DNA of 64,000 bases from Planctomycetaceae bacterium. GTDB taxonomy: Bacteria > Planctomycetota > UBA1135 > GCA-002686595. Position 1 is the first letter of the stretch, and each line of letters starts with the position of its first letter. Position numbers and translations under genes: made by a program. The stretch lies in the NCBI GenBank assembly GCA_011525785.1, contig WYBT01000061.1:1-64000 (forward strand), given 5' to 3'. The notes under the pieces were generated by a model. It searched no databases. It was given only the letters and a program-made list of their open reading frames with translations, and was not told where the DNA came from. Positions 56,211-64,000 of the stretch are shown piece by piece.

Positions 56211-57941
56211 TCACAGCCCGGCGCCGAAGTCCGACGCGAAGTCGGACGCGGGCGGCGGCGGGGGCGGCGCAGCGGGACGCTCGCGCACCGGCGGCGCGCT
56301 GGGCTTGGGCTTGGCGGGCGCGGGCTCGTCGAAGATGCCCAGGCCGAAATCGCCGCCCGAGTTTCCACCCGAGTTGCCGCCGGACGAAGCCGGCGCCGCC
56401 GCAGCTCGCGGAGCAGGGCGTTCAGGCGGAACCGACTGGGGAGCGCGTTCGCGCGGAGCGCTGTCGCGGCGCTCGAAGCGTCCGCCGCCTTCGGGGCGCG
56501 GCCCACGATCGCGGCGCTCGCCGCGCTCACGACCGCCCCACTCGCGTCCTCCACCTTCACGTTCTCCGTCGCCCGGACGCCGCTCGCCCTCGCCCGAGCG
56601 CCATTCGTCGCGCCCACGCGCTGCTGCGGGCCGCTCGAAGTCCGGCCGGCTGTCGTCCCGGCGCGGCTCGTCGCGGCGGTTGTCGTCCCGCCGGAGCTCA
56701 TCGCGCGGCCGCTCGTCGCGGCGGAAGTCATCGCGCGGCCGCTCATCGCGGCGGGCGTCGTCGCGCGGGCGGGAATCGCGCCGCGGCTCGTCGCGGCGGA
56801 ACTCGGGCCGTCCTTCCGAGCGTCCCTCGGGGCGCTGATCGCCGCGGCCTTCGGGGCGGCTCTCGGAACGGAATTCAGGCCGACCTTCAGGTCGTTCGTC
56901 GACGCGCGCAGGGCCGTCGCGCCGCTCGTCGCCGCGGCGACCGCGGCCGCGGCGCCCCTCGTGACGACCGCCGTCGCCCCGGCCGCCCTCGTTTCGGCCG
57001 CCCTCGTTTCGGCCGCCCTCGTTTCGGGCGCCGTCGTCGCGCACCGCGACCTCGCGGCGCGCATCGTCACCGCGCGGCTCGTCGCCGCCGGTGTAGTCGC
57101 GCGGCGGGGCTTCGCGGCCCGCTTCGGAGCGCCGCGCGTCGTGCGGCCGGCGCTCGCCCGAGCGCTCGGAGTCCTCGTGGCGCGCGGGGCGGCGCTCGCG
57201 CTCGCCGTGCGCAGGCGAGTGGCCAGAGGCATGGCCAGAGGCATGGCCAGAAGCATGTCCAGAAGTCTGGCCAGAAGCATGGCCAGCGCCGTGCTCGCGA
57301 CGCGCGTCAGAACGTCCTCCGCCGTTGCCGCCGCGCGCGCCCGCGGACCTGCGGGCGGGCCCCTCTTCACCGCGCTCGTCGTAGCCGTCGCTGCCCTGCT
57401 CGAGTACTTCGATGTACTCGGTGGGCACGTGCTCGGCCAGGAACAGCGCCTTGCGATCGAAGAAGTTGACGCCTTCTTCCCACGCGTCGAGCGCGTAGAT
57501 GCGCAGCACCGAGTACTCGCGCGCGGCGCGCCGGCCGGCCTCGCGAGCATCGTCCAGACTCAGCGCCAGGTGCAGGAAGCGACGCCGGCCGCCGCGCAGA
57601 CCGAACTGCTGCGCGCGCGACAGGTCGCGGGCTTCGATTCCGACGTAGAGGAATTCGGGCGGGCGGGCGGGCTCGCCGGGCTCGACGTCGATCGAGTGGC
57701 CGTACAGCGCGCGCACCAGTTCCCCAGCGATCTCATAGCGCGGGCGGTCGCCGGCCTCGACCGCGGCGTGGACATCGGCGGCGTCGACCGGCTCGCCCAG
57801 GCGCTCCTGCAGCGCGCGGACCACATCGTCCAGGCGCGCGAAGCCGTGCCGGTCGAGTTCCAGGTCGAACTTCTCCGGTTGGTGCCGGAGCATGTAAGCG
57901 AGTGAGCGCGTGATCCGTTCGATCAGGGCGGGATGCGTCAT
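56211..57941 (-). CDS. Tpt1/KptA-like RNA 2'-phosphotransferase with long disordered tail
   Basis: The 576-residue protein has a KptA/Tpt1 fold in residues 1-190: LAYMLRHQPEKFDLELDRHG with the Arg-His pair (R19, H20), DRPRYEI (R68), GHSIDVE (81-87), RRRFLHLALSLDDA, and the C-terminal LFLAEHVPTEY. KptA removes an internal RNA 2'-phosphate using NAD. Here the usual LYHGT is LYVGI (98-102), so His and Thr of the NAD site are missing. Residues 190-576 are a disordered Arg/Glu/Asp/Gly tail made of repeats (RRDERPRDDFRRDERPRD; GRNEGGRNEGG; GHASGHASGHASG), typical of RNA-binding, phase-separating regions. Canonical KptA is about 180-200 residues. The activity may be lost or altered. Confidence 0.8.
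   Translation of the reverse strand: MTHPALIERITRSLAYMLRHQPEKFDLELDRHGFARLDDVVRALQERLGEPVDAADVHAAVEAGDRPRYEIAGELVRALYGHSIDVEPGEPARPPEFLYVGIEARDLSRAQQFGLRGGRRRFLHLALSLDDAREAGRRAAREYSVLRIYALDAWEEGVNFFDRKALFLAEHVPTEYIEVLEQGSDGYDERGEEGPARRSAGARGGNGGGRSDARREHGAGHASGQTSGHASGHASGHASGHSPAHGERERRPARHEDSERSGERRPHDARRSEAGREAPPRDYTGGDEPRGDDARREVAVRDDGARNEGGRNEGGRNEGGRGDGGRHEGRRGRGRRGDERRDGPARVDERPEGRPEFRSESRPEGRGDQRPEGRSEGRPEFRRDEPRRDSRPRDDARRDERPRDDFRRDERPRDELRRDDNRRDEPRRDDSRPDFERPAAARGRDEWRSGEGERRPGDGEREGGGREWGGRERGERRDRGPRPEGGGRFERRDSAPRERAPQSVPPERPAPRAAAAPASSGGNSGGNSGGDFGLGIFDEPAPAKPKPSAPPVRERPAAPPPPPPASDFASDFGAGL
56981..57025 (-). repeat. Three perfect 15-bp tandem repeats in the KptA-like tail
   Basis: Units 56981-56995, 56996-57010 and 57011-57025 are identical and encode the NEGGR motif three times. 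Such repeats can change length by slippage. Confidence 0.85.
57221..57280 (-). repeat. Five 12-bp tandem repeats in the KptA-like tail
   Basis: Five consecutive 12-bp units (57221, 57233, 57245, 57257, 57269), four nearly identical, encode GHAS-type repeats. Each unit adds four residues, so the tail can lengthen or shorten in frame. Confidence 0.85.
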
Positions 57942-58600
57942 TTTCAAGCGTTGCTGCGGTTCGCGCGGGCGGCGGGCGCCGCGCGGCAATGCGGACGAGC
58001 CAGTGGTCGGGGGCCTGGGGGGCGCGGCGTTGCGAATGTCGACTGGCGCGACCTTCGACGCGACGCTCTTGGTGGAGTTCGACCTCGCGCGGCAGTCGGC
58101 GCAGCCCGCGAGAGCGTGCGGCGCGGCGGCGAGGTCTCCCGGCGGCTGGCGCGCTCGTCCGTGGCCCCCAGGGAGGGCGCGAGCGATACGGCGCGTCCGG
58201 CGGACCGGAGCGAAAAGTCTATGCGCGGGCGATACGCGCTTCCACAAGCGGCCGGCGCGGGCGCAGCGAGACGGCTCGGGTTTCGGCCCGAGCTCGAAGC
58301 GTGGCTCGGCCCCTGGCTCAACTCCTCGCTCAACCCCGGCCTCGGCGCCGAGTCGGCCCTGCTAGCGGCCCGCGCGCGCACTCGCGGGCTCACTCCGAGC
58401 GGCGTCCGACTTCGCGCGCGCGACCGGCACGGTCATGCCCTGCAGGCAGGTAAAGCCCCGGCAGCGAAGTCCTGAAAAGGAGCGCGCTCGCAGCCCCCGC
58501 CGCGAGCGCGCGAATTGGCGGGTCCCACACCACCAACTCTCGACCCCTCTCTAGGCGCGCGAAACGCACCTTGGAAGGGGTGTTCGATGGGTGCCGACGC
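57942..58600. other. 660-base stretch without a supported gene
   Basis: This lies upstream of the KptA-like gene and includes its promoter region, though no clear -10 box was found. Several long open frames exist on both strands, but all have shadow-like amino-acid content (Arg, Ala, Pro, Gly). Confidence 0.45.
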
Positions 58601-58897
58601 TCAGCGCGGCAGTCCCCCGGGCCCCGCGCGCTCGGCGCGCGGAGAATCCCCGCGGCCGAGAGCAGCGGGCCCAGCAGTCCCGCGCTGCCGCTCGACGGCG
58701 GTCGCCTCGTCGATCAGCTCGAAGCCGGCCTGCTGCAGGCCCCCGAGCATTTGCGCGCCGCCGCGCAAAGACACGGTGAACTGCTCGCCGCTGTCCGCGT
58801 CGGTCCAGGCCAGCTTCAAGGAACGGAAGGAACGGCGCGCCGACGCAGCGGAGCGAGCGGCGCTTGAAGCAGAACGGGAAGTGGATTCGGGCATCAT
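58601..58897 (-). CDS. Small hypothetical protein
   Basis: The 98-residue protein starts with two consecutive ATG codons. It has an Arg/Ser/Ala-rich lead, then a compact-looking segment (about 24-65: SLKLAWTDADSGEQFTVSL, GGAQMLGGLQQAGFELID) with natural amino-acid content, then a Pro/Gly-rich tail that is less convincing. Codon use over the middle is typical of real genes here. No family is recognised. It lies alone on its strand, with about 340 non-coding bases upstream. Confidence 0.4.
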   Translation of the reverse strand: MMPESTSRSASSAARSAASARRSFRSLKLAWTDADSGEQFTVSLRGGAQMLGGLQQAGFELIDEATAVERQRGTAGPAALGRGDSPRAERAGPGGLPR

Positions 58898-59241
58898 GAC
58901 GGACTGGTGAGACGTGAGGCTGGATCGGGATCGCTCGCGAAGGGCTCGCGCGCAGGCGCAACGCGCGACTCGCGGGTGAGTGAATGGGTGCGTCGAAGAA
59001 CGGGTTGCGGCAGCAAGCGAGCGCCGCACGCGGGGACGGACGACGCTCAACGCACGGTTCGGCAGCGCGGCGAGTTGGATTACGCCTGCGAGGCGCAATT
59101 CATGCAGTCGATACGAACGGCGCGGCGCAGGGCGCGCGAACACGACACCTCGCCAGCACGCAAGCCACTCCAAGGGGCGAGGCCGCAGCGCGGCGAAGGC
59201 CCCAAACAAATTCACGTGAAGCGCGCAGTTCGCGCGGCGCT
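58898..59241. other. Intergenic stretch
   Basis: About 340 bases with no supported gene. A small inverted repeat (59218-59224 with 59237-59243) touches the rhodanese stop codon and could help end that transcript. Confidence 0.4.
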
Positions 59242-59562
59242 TCAGTAGCGCGGCAGCGCCGGATCGACCTCGCAGGACCAGCGCTCGACGCCGCCCGAGA
59301 GGTTCCACACGCGCGCGAAGCCTGCGCGCTCCAGGAACGCGGCCGCCCGCGCGCTCCGAATGCCGTGGTGGCAGATGCAAACCAGCTCCGCGGCGGGGTC
59401 CAATTCCTCGCAGCGCCGTGTGAGCTCACCCAGCGGGATGTGCACCACGCCGGGCAGCGCGCAGATGGCGAGTTCCTCGCCCTCGCGAACGTCGAGCAAC
59501 ACCGGGGCCTCGCCGCGCGCCAGTCGCGCAGCGAGTTCCCGCGGTTCGAGTGAGCCGGGCAC
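59242..59562 (-). CDS. Rhodanese-like sulfurtransferase domain protein
   Basis: The 106-residue single-domain rhodanese has VLLDVREGEEL, GVVHIPLGEL, the active-site loop CHHGIRSARAA (Cys followed by basic residues) and AGFARVWNLSGGVERW. Such proteins move sulfur from a persulfide or thiosulfate to acceptors in the cytosol. The start is inferred as GTG; the frame is open further upstream but homology begins here. It lies 20 nt after the stop of the phosphodiesterase gene, on the same strand, and is likely co-transcribed with it. Confidence 0.85.
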   Translation of the reverse strand: MPGSLEPRELAARLARGEAPVLLDVREGEELAICALPGVVHIPLGELTRRCEELDPAAELVCICHHGIRSARAAAFLERAGFARVWNLSGGVERWSCEVDPALPRY

Positions 59563-59582
59563 CGTGGGCCTCGTCGGGCCGC

Positions 59583-62000
59583 TCAGCGCAGCGCGATCGC
59601 CGGCCGATCCAAGTCGGCCGGGAGCGGGACCCCCAGCGCCGACAAGACCGTCGGAGCAATGTGCAGCAGGTCGACGCCGCCGCCCGCCGGAACGTCGCAC
59701 TTGCGGTTGGAGAAAAAGATGCCGCGCACGAGATCGGGGTCGAGCGAAACATGACAGCCCGACCACTGCTTGTCGTTGTTGCTCACGAACGGGCCGGGCT
59801 TGCCGCCCACGGCGTAGAAGCCGCCGCTCGAGGTCGTCCACGACACGCGGTACGGCGCCGCGAAACCCAGCGTCAGGTCGGCCTCGCGGTCGAGGAACGG
59901 CCCGCTGTGGATGTCCTTCACGAGGTCCGCGCTCACGCCGATCTTCTCGCCGGTCTGCGGGTCGGTCGCCTGCAGGAACTTCTGAGCGATCTCGCGGGAC
60001 AGCGCCTCGACTTCGCCGGGCGGAACGATGCCCAGGCTCGCAATCTGTCCGGCTTCGTTGCGGTAGCCCTGGCCCTGCGCGTTGATGTAAATCGTCCCCA
60101 GGCCCAGCGCGTACGCGCGCGTCTGCGACCAATCGACGTAGTTCGAGAGCATGCTCCCGCCGCTCTTGCCCTCGCGCAGCTTCAAGTAGCCCTCGGCCGC
60201 GAGCCAGTTGTTGACGTGCACCTGGCGGCGGAAGCTCTGGAAGCCGTGGTCGGCGCACAAGAGCAGCGTGTCGCCCGGGCGCAGGTGCTCGTCCATGACC
60301 TTGCCGACGATGCGGTCGACCTGCCGGAACGCGGCGGGAATCGCGTCCTTGAGCTTGATCGTCTCGCCGTAGAACTGCACCTCTCGCGCAGCCTTCACCG
60401 GATCGTGCAGCGGGTGCTGCTCGTCGTAGTACTGATACATCATGTGCTGCACGCGGTCGGCCTCGCTGAAGATGCCGACGAACAGCCGCCAGTCGTTCTT
60501 GGCCAGTCCGGCGTAGATCAGCTTCTCGCGCCAGCGCGTGGTGAACTCGATGTCCTGAAGGAACGTGACCGCGTCGATCACGTCGTCCTTGAGCGGCTGG
60601 GTCAGGCAGGCCCAGCCGATGGTCTCGAACGGGCCGCCGTTCTCGCGCGCGAGTTCCGCGGAGAACTCCGCAGGCTGGCTGATGGGCTGCCAGAAGGGCG
60701 GCTTGGCGGGGTCGATCTCGATCGTGTTCACGAACAGCTCGAAGGGCGTGCTGTCCGCCGAGTCCGAGAGCGAGACCAGCTTCACGCGCGTGATCGCGTG
60801 GGCCTTGAGCAATGGGTTGAGCTCGAAGGTCAGGTGGTACCAGTCGCTGAACTGACCGACGGCGACGGTCTGTGTGCTCTGGCCGATCGAGATCTCGGCC
60901 GCCGCGTCGCCCTTGCGCACGATGCGCATCGGCAGCGTGGTGGGACGCTTGAGCTGCTCTTCGAGCTCGCGCTTGCGCTCGTCGAGCTCCATCGACTTCT
61001 TGAAGGCCATGTTGGGCTCTTCGTCGATGCGCTTCTCGATCGCCGCCACCTCCGCCTCGAGCCGCGGCTTCGCCCAGAAGTTGTTGGGGCCGAAGACCTC
61101 GGTCTCGATCACGCCCTCGCGTTCGTCGACGCGCAGCTTGAAGCCGCCCGACCCCGTGTCCGAGCCCGGATCGTCGAGCTTGCGCGCGAAGAACAGCTCG
61201 TCGGTCGTGTAGACGTAGAAGCTCATGTAGCTGCCGCGCGCGTCGGGCACGCCCAGCCCGCACAGCACCTTCGCGTTGGGCGTCGGCGGCCGGTCCCACA
61301 CCTGCTGACCGTCGTACACGCGCGTCGGCACGCCCGCGGCGGCCGCCACCTCCCAGAAGGGCGCGGCCTTGAGCGGGTTCTTCACCACCGGAATCGCGTC
61401 GGGCAGGTAGCTGCGCATCACGTAGCCGCCCCAGCCCCCCACGCCAGCCAGCGCCAGCGAGAGGATCCAAGTCGGCCCGGCCGACAGGCGCAGCAGGAGT
61501 CCGAACGTGGCGAGGAACACCACCAGCGCGGCGATGGCGATGGTCAGGCCCAGCCGCAGCGGACTCCAGGTCGGGATAGGCGCGCCGGCCAGGTCCTCGA
61601 CCTTGATCATCACTCCGTCCTCGGCAAAGCCCTTGGTGGGCATCGGCGTGCCGTCGGGCAGGAACATGCGCGTGACGAAGCCGGGGATGTTCGTCTTGGC
61701 CGGGTTCATGCCGGAGTTGAGCGAAGCCCAGGCCACAGGAGATTCGGCCGGGTTGGTAGTGCCCAGCGGGGCGAACACGCCGCTCTCGCGCAGGCGCGCG
61801 AGGTTCGGCAGCTCTCCGCGGGCCATCATCGCCTCGACCGTGCGCGCGTCCGCGCCGTCGAAGCCCAGCACGATCACGCGGCCGTCGGCGCCGCTCGAAG
61901 CGCCGGCGCGGGCCGCCGGCCCGACCCACAGCGCGAGGATCCAGGCGAGGAGCAGGGTCAGGCTGGCGGAGCGCGGACGCAGGTGCGGACAGGTCGTCAT
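59583..62000 (-). CDS. Membrane type I phosphodiesterase / nucleotide pyrophosphatase-like protein
   Basis: The 805-residue protein has a signal-type start (ASLTLLLAWILALWVG) and an alkaline-phosphatase-superfamily head. VIVLGFDGADARTVEAM supplies the metal Asp, and FAPLGTTNPAESPVAWASLN gives the nucleophile region and the SG-type turn. After about 115 residues come two transmembrane helices (about 150-200, LGLTIAIAALVVFLATFGL), then more than 550 residues with the second half of the catalytic domain (FVGIFSEADRVQHMM, LLLCADHGFQS, HIAPTVLSALGVPLP). The membrane insert within the fold is unusual. It probably hydrolyses a phosphodiester or nucleotide on the outer face of the membrane. Its substrate is unknown. 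Confidence 0.8.
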   Translation of the reverse strand: MTTCPHLRPRSASLTLLLAWILALWVGPAARAGASSGADGRVIVLGFDGADARTVEAMMARGELPNLARLRESGVFAPLGTTNPAESPVAWASLNSGMNPAKTNIPGFVTRMFLPDGTPMPTKGFAEDGVMIKVEDLAGAPIPTWSPLRLGLTIAIAALVVFLATFGLLLRLSAGPTWILSLALAGVGGWGGYVMRSYLPDAIPVVKNPLKAAPFWEVAAAAGVPTRVYDGQQVWDRPPTPNAKVLCGLGVPDARGSYMSFYVYTTDELFFARKLDDPGSDTGSGGFKLRVDEREGVIETEVFGPNNFWAKPRLEAEVAAIEKRIDEEPNMAFKKSMELDERKRELEEQLKRPTTLPMRIVRKGDAAAEISIGQSTQTVAVGQFSDWYHLTFELNPLLKAHAITRVKLVSLSDSADSTPFELFVNTIEIDPAKPPFWQPISQPAEFSAELARENGGPFETIGWACLTQPLKDDVIDAVTFLQDIEFTTRWREKLIYAGLAKNDWRLFVGIFSEADRVQHMMYQYYDEQHPLHDPVKAAREVQFYGETIKLKDAIPAAFRQVDRIVGKVMDEHLRPGDTLLLCADHGFQSFRRQVHVNNWLAAEGYLKLREGKSGGSMLSNYVDWSQTRAYALGLGTIYINAQGQGYRNEAGQIASLGIVPPGEVEALSREIAQKFLQATDPQTGEKIGVSADLVKDIHSGPFLDREADLTLGFAAPYRVSWTTSSGGFYAVGGKPGPFVSNNDKQWSGCHVSLDPDLVRGIFFSNRKCDVPAGGGVDLLHIAPTVLSALGVPLPADLDRPAIALR

Positions 62001-62281
62001 CGTTGGGGGATCGGCCGGAGGCTGGGAATCACTTGCGCTGGCCCAGACTCGGCCGGCGCGGGCGCGCCCCAGGGGTGAGAGACCCGCCGGGCGGCCGGGA
62101 TGCGGGAGGGTGAATGCGTTGGGGCGGGATGCGGCGGGGCCGCGGCGTGAAGGCCGCGCTGGGGCGAAAGCCAGCGCCCCGATCCCACGCGACTTGCGGC
62201 GCGCGGCTGCGTAGGCTCTGTGGTTCGCCGACCTCGCGCTGGAGGAAGATCCAGGAAGTCCCGCGTCGGCCCAACCGTCGG

Positions 62282-63376
62282 ATGAGCGTGAAACAGGAGT
62301 GGATGGCGAGCGAAGGTAGGCCCCGGTCGCGCGCGCTGTCAACGCGGCGCGGCGCAGCGAAGTCAGCGGTGCTCGCGATGTTGCTCGCCGCCATTGTCGC
62401 GGCGGCGCTGGTGTGGTGGCGCGCGGGCGACGACGACGGCGGCTCCGCGGCGGCCCAGCCGAGCGCACCGCCCCAGGGGGCGCCGGCGGCGGTCGAAACG
62501 CCCTCCAGCGAGCGCCTCGACCGGCCCGACTCGGTGCAGCCCGGCGATCGGCGCTACCTACCCGAGTTGTTCGATCCGGCGCGCTACGAGGGCGTGGCGC
62601 GCCTGGAGATCCTGCTCGACGCCCCGGCCGATTTCCGCGGGCCCTGGACGCTCTCGCTGGCGCCCTCGAAGGTCATCACCGGCGGCAGTCGCGCGCGGGC
62701 CCGCTCGCTCGAGCTGCCGGTCGGAACCACTCGCACCGTGCTCGACGACGTGGCGCTGGGCGGCTACGAGATTCGCGCGCTGGCCGAGGGCATGGAGTGC
62801 GTGACGCAGTACATCCAGCTGGCCAAGCCCGACGAGCTCGACGTGGTGCTGCACTTGAAGCTCGTGCCGGCCGGCAACCTCAGCGGGCGCGTGGTCGATC
62901 CCGACGGCACGCCGGTGGGCGGGCTGCCGCTGATCGCGCGCCGCCGCCAGCCCGCGCTGGAGCGCGAGGCCGTGACCGACGCGCAGGGCTACTACGTGTT
63001 CGAGCGCCTGCCCGACGGCGACTACGTGCTGGCCGTCGGCTACCGCGACGCTGCGTTGATCGAGCGCGAGCTGTCGTTCGCTGCGCCCGGCTTCACGATG
63101 CCCGACCTCGAAACCCCGCGCATTGCAGCGCTGCACGTGCGCGTCACCGATGCGCAGAACCAGCCGGTCGAAGGCGCGAAGGTGAGCCTGCTCGGCCTGC
63201 TCAGCGGCGCGCGCGAGGCGCGCACGGACGCGAACGGGCTCGCGCGCCTCGAGCACTGCGTGGGCGGCAACGCCTCGGTGTACGTCGAAGCCGAGGGCCA
63301 CCAGACCGACTCGCAGCAGATCCACTTCCAGCCCGGCCTCGTCACCGAGCACCAGGTGCGAGTCCGCGCACTCTGA
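62282..63376 (+). CDS. Membrane-anchored carboxypeptidase-regulatory-like domain protein
   Basis: The 364-residue protein has one N-terminal transmembrane helix (VLAMLLAAIVAAALVWW), a low-complexity linker, and then at least three beta-sandwich repeats. The clearest are of the carboxypeptidase-regulatory (Ig-like, prealbumin-like) type: GNLSGRVVDPDGTPVGGLPL, TDAQGYYVFERLPDGDYVLA, and VTDAQNQPVEGAKVSLLG. Such domains act as structural or binding modules on surface proteins. The start ATG at 62282 lacks a ribosome-binding site; an ATG at 62303 is an alternative. It lies in the same direction as the downstream FabZ-like gene, 106 nt away. Confidence 0.75.
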   Translation: MSVKQEWMASEGRPRSRALSTRRGAAKSAVLAMLLAAIVAAALVWWRAGDDDGGSAAAQPSAPPQGAPAAVETPSSERLDRPDSVQPGDRRYLPELFDPARYEGVARLEILLDAPADFRGPWTLSLAPSKVITGGSRARARSLELPVGTTRTVLDDVALGGYEIRALAEGMECVTQYIQLAKPDELDVVLHLKLVPAGNLSGRVVDPDGTPVGGLPLIARRRQPALEREAVTDAQGYYVFERLPDGDYVLAVGYRDAALIERELSFAAPGFTMPDLETPRIAALHVRVTDAQNQPVEGAKVSLLGLLSGAREARTDANGLARLEHCVGGNASVYVEAEGHQTDSQQIHFQPGLVTEHQVRVRAL

Positions 63377-63482
63377 GCTGAGTCCGAGCCCACCGTCCCC
63401 ACCCCCCCTGTTGCGCTGGCCGGCGCCTCTCCGACGGCCAAGCCGACACGCAAGCCCCCTTTCAGCGCCAACGGAGCCTCGT

Positions 63483-63965
63483 GTGCCGTCCCAACCCCTG
63501 ATCGATTTCGATGCGATGGACCTGTCGCAGATCCTGCGCGACAGCGCCGAGGTCCGCCGGCTGTGCCCGCAGCGCAACCGCTTCGCCATGCTCGACGCCA
63601 TCGTCCACAGCGAGGGCGCGGACGGGCTCGTGATCGGCTTCAAGGATGTCGCCCAGAGCGACTGGTGGGCGCCTGACCACTTCCCCGGCCGCCCGATCTT
63701 CCCCGGCGCGCTGCAGATCGAGGGCGCGGCGCAACTGTGCGCGTACCACTTCCTCGATTCGCGGCCCCAGATGCAGCACAAGCTCGTGGGCTTCGGCGGC
63801 GTGAACGACGCGCGCTTCCGCGGCGTGGTCGCGCCGCCGGCGCGCCTGTACTTCGCCGCGCGTCCCGTGCGCCTGCGCTCGACCATGTTCACCTACCAGG
63901 CGCAGGGCTTCGTCGACGGCAAGCTGGTCATGGAAGCCGAGATCCTGGGCGTGATCATCGACTGA
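63483..63965 (+). CDS. fabZ: FabZ-like 3-hydroxyacyl-ACP dehydratase
   Basis: The 160-residue hotdog-fold protein has the FabZ active-site block HFPGRPIFPGALQIEGAAQL, with the catalytic His and the Glu 14 residues later. It also has RFAMLDAIVH near the start and ARFRGVVAPPARLYF later, both typical. It dehydrates 3-hydroxyacyl-ACP during fatty-acid elongation in the cytosol. The start is a GTG with GGAG 6 nt upstream. Length fits the family (about 140-160). It may be a specialised dehydratase rather than the housekeeping FabZ, because no other fatty-acid genes are visible before the window ends. Confidence 0.85.
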   Translation: MPSQPLIDFDAMDLSQILRDSAEVRRLCPQRNRFAMLDAIVHSEGADGLVIGFKDVAQSDWWAPDHFPGRPIFPGALQIEGAAQLCAYHFLDSRPQMQHKLVGFGGVNDARFRGVVAPPARLYFAARPVRLRSTMFTYQAQGFVDGKLVMEAEILGVIID

Positions 63966-64000
63966 GCGCGCGCCGCGGTCGTCAGTGCGCGCTGAGTAGA

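Noticed and set aside
55890-57905. Plus-strand open frame antisense to the KptA-like tail, with long Ala/Val-rich sequence
   Set aside because: The minus-strand frame has a recognisable KptA domain; the tail's repeats keep the antisense frame open by chance.

Overview
The window is very GC-rich (about 70%) and tightly packed with genes in mixed orientations. Its gene content points to a planctomycete (phylum Planctomycetota), probably from a deep, GC-rich marine or freshwater lineage. Evidence for this is a DUF1549/DUF1553 cytochrome-like protein coupled to a DUF1501 protein, a Ser/Thr kinase fused to a formylglycine-generating-enzyme-like domain, a second large kinase-ATPase-TPR regulator, several secreted beta-propeller proteins with planctomycete-type Cys/Asn/Asp calcium repeats, and many start codons without a Shine-Dalgarno sequence. 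No rRNA, tRNA, CRISPR array, phage or complete insertion sequence was recognised. The species cannot be fixed from the sequence alone.

Layout. 1-13.8 kb: the 3' part of the kinase-FGE fusion, a non-coding island with a perfect 40-bp inverted repeat, queF, a membrane spermidine-synthase-like/TPR protein, two divergent GT-C type membrane glycosyltransferases, a PPC-domain lipoprotein, a DUF4863 cupin and an EF-P-like translation factor. 13.8-31 kb: a third GT-C protein, a YgiQ-type radical SAM protein, a PQQ-type sugar dehydrogenase, an EF-hand-bearing secreted protein, an ECF sigma factor, a small Cys/His-containing membrane protein, a secreted FGE-like protein, a cyanophycinase-like lipoprotein, an S9 peptidase, a PD40 propeller and a PA0069-type radical SAM protein. 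31-39.1 kb: a PQQ-like propeller gene followed by a tandem triplication of SBBP-repeat propeller genes. All four end in the same C-terminal domain and the same downstream hairpin, and the first SBBP copy carries a -1 frameshift.

39.1-64 kb: the DUF1501 and DUF1549/1553 pair (ATGA overlap), an FG-GAP/VCBS protein, an MscS channel, cysS, the large kinase regulator, an unknown single-pass membrane protein, a Kdo/WaaP-type kinase downstream of a Tpt1/KptA-like RNA 2'-phosphotransferase with a very long disordered tail, a small hypothetical protein, a rhodanese, a membrane phosphodiesterase/pyrophosphatase, a carboxypeptidase-regulatory-like protein and a FabZ-like dehydratase.

The themes are cell-surface and secreted machinery (propellers, lipoproteins, GT-C enzymes, LPS-type kinase) beside a few housekeeping genes (cysS, EF-P, queF, fabZ-like). 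The most notable signals are a shared module ending in Q-x-W-Y/F-R-D-P...L-S-x-A-L, found on eight secreted proteins with unrelated partner domains; its duplication together with a 3' hairpin; the KptA-like protein with a missing active-site motif and a repeat-built basic/acidic tail; and a recurrent TANNNT box only 6-10 nt upstream of start codons, suggesting leaderless transcription.
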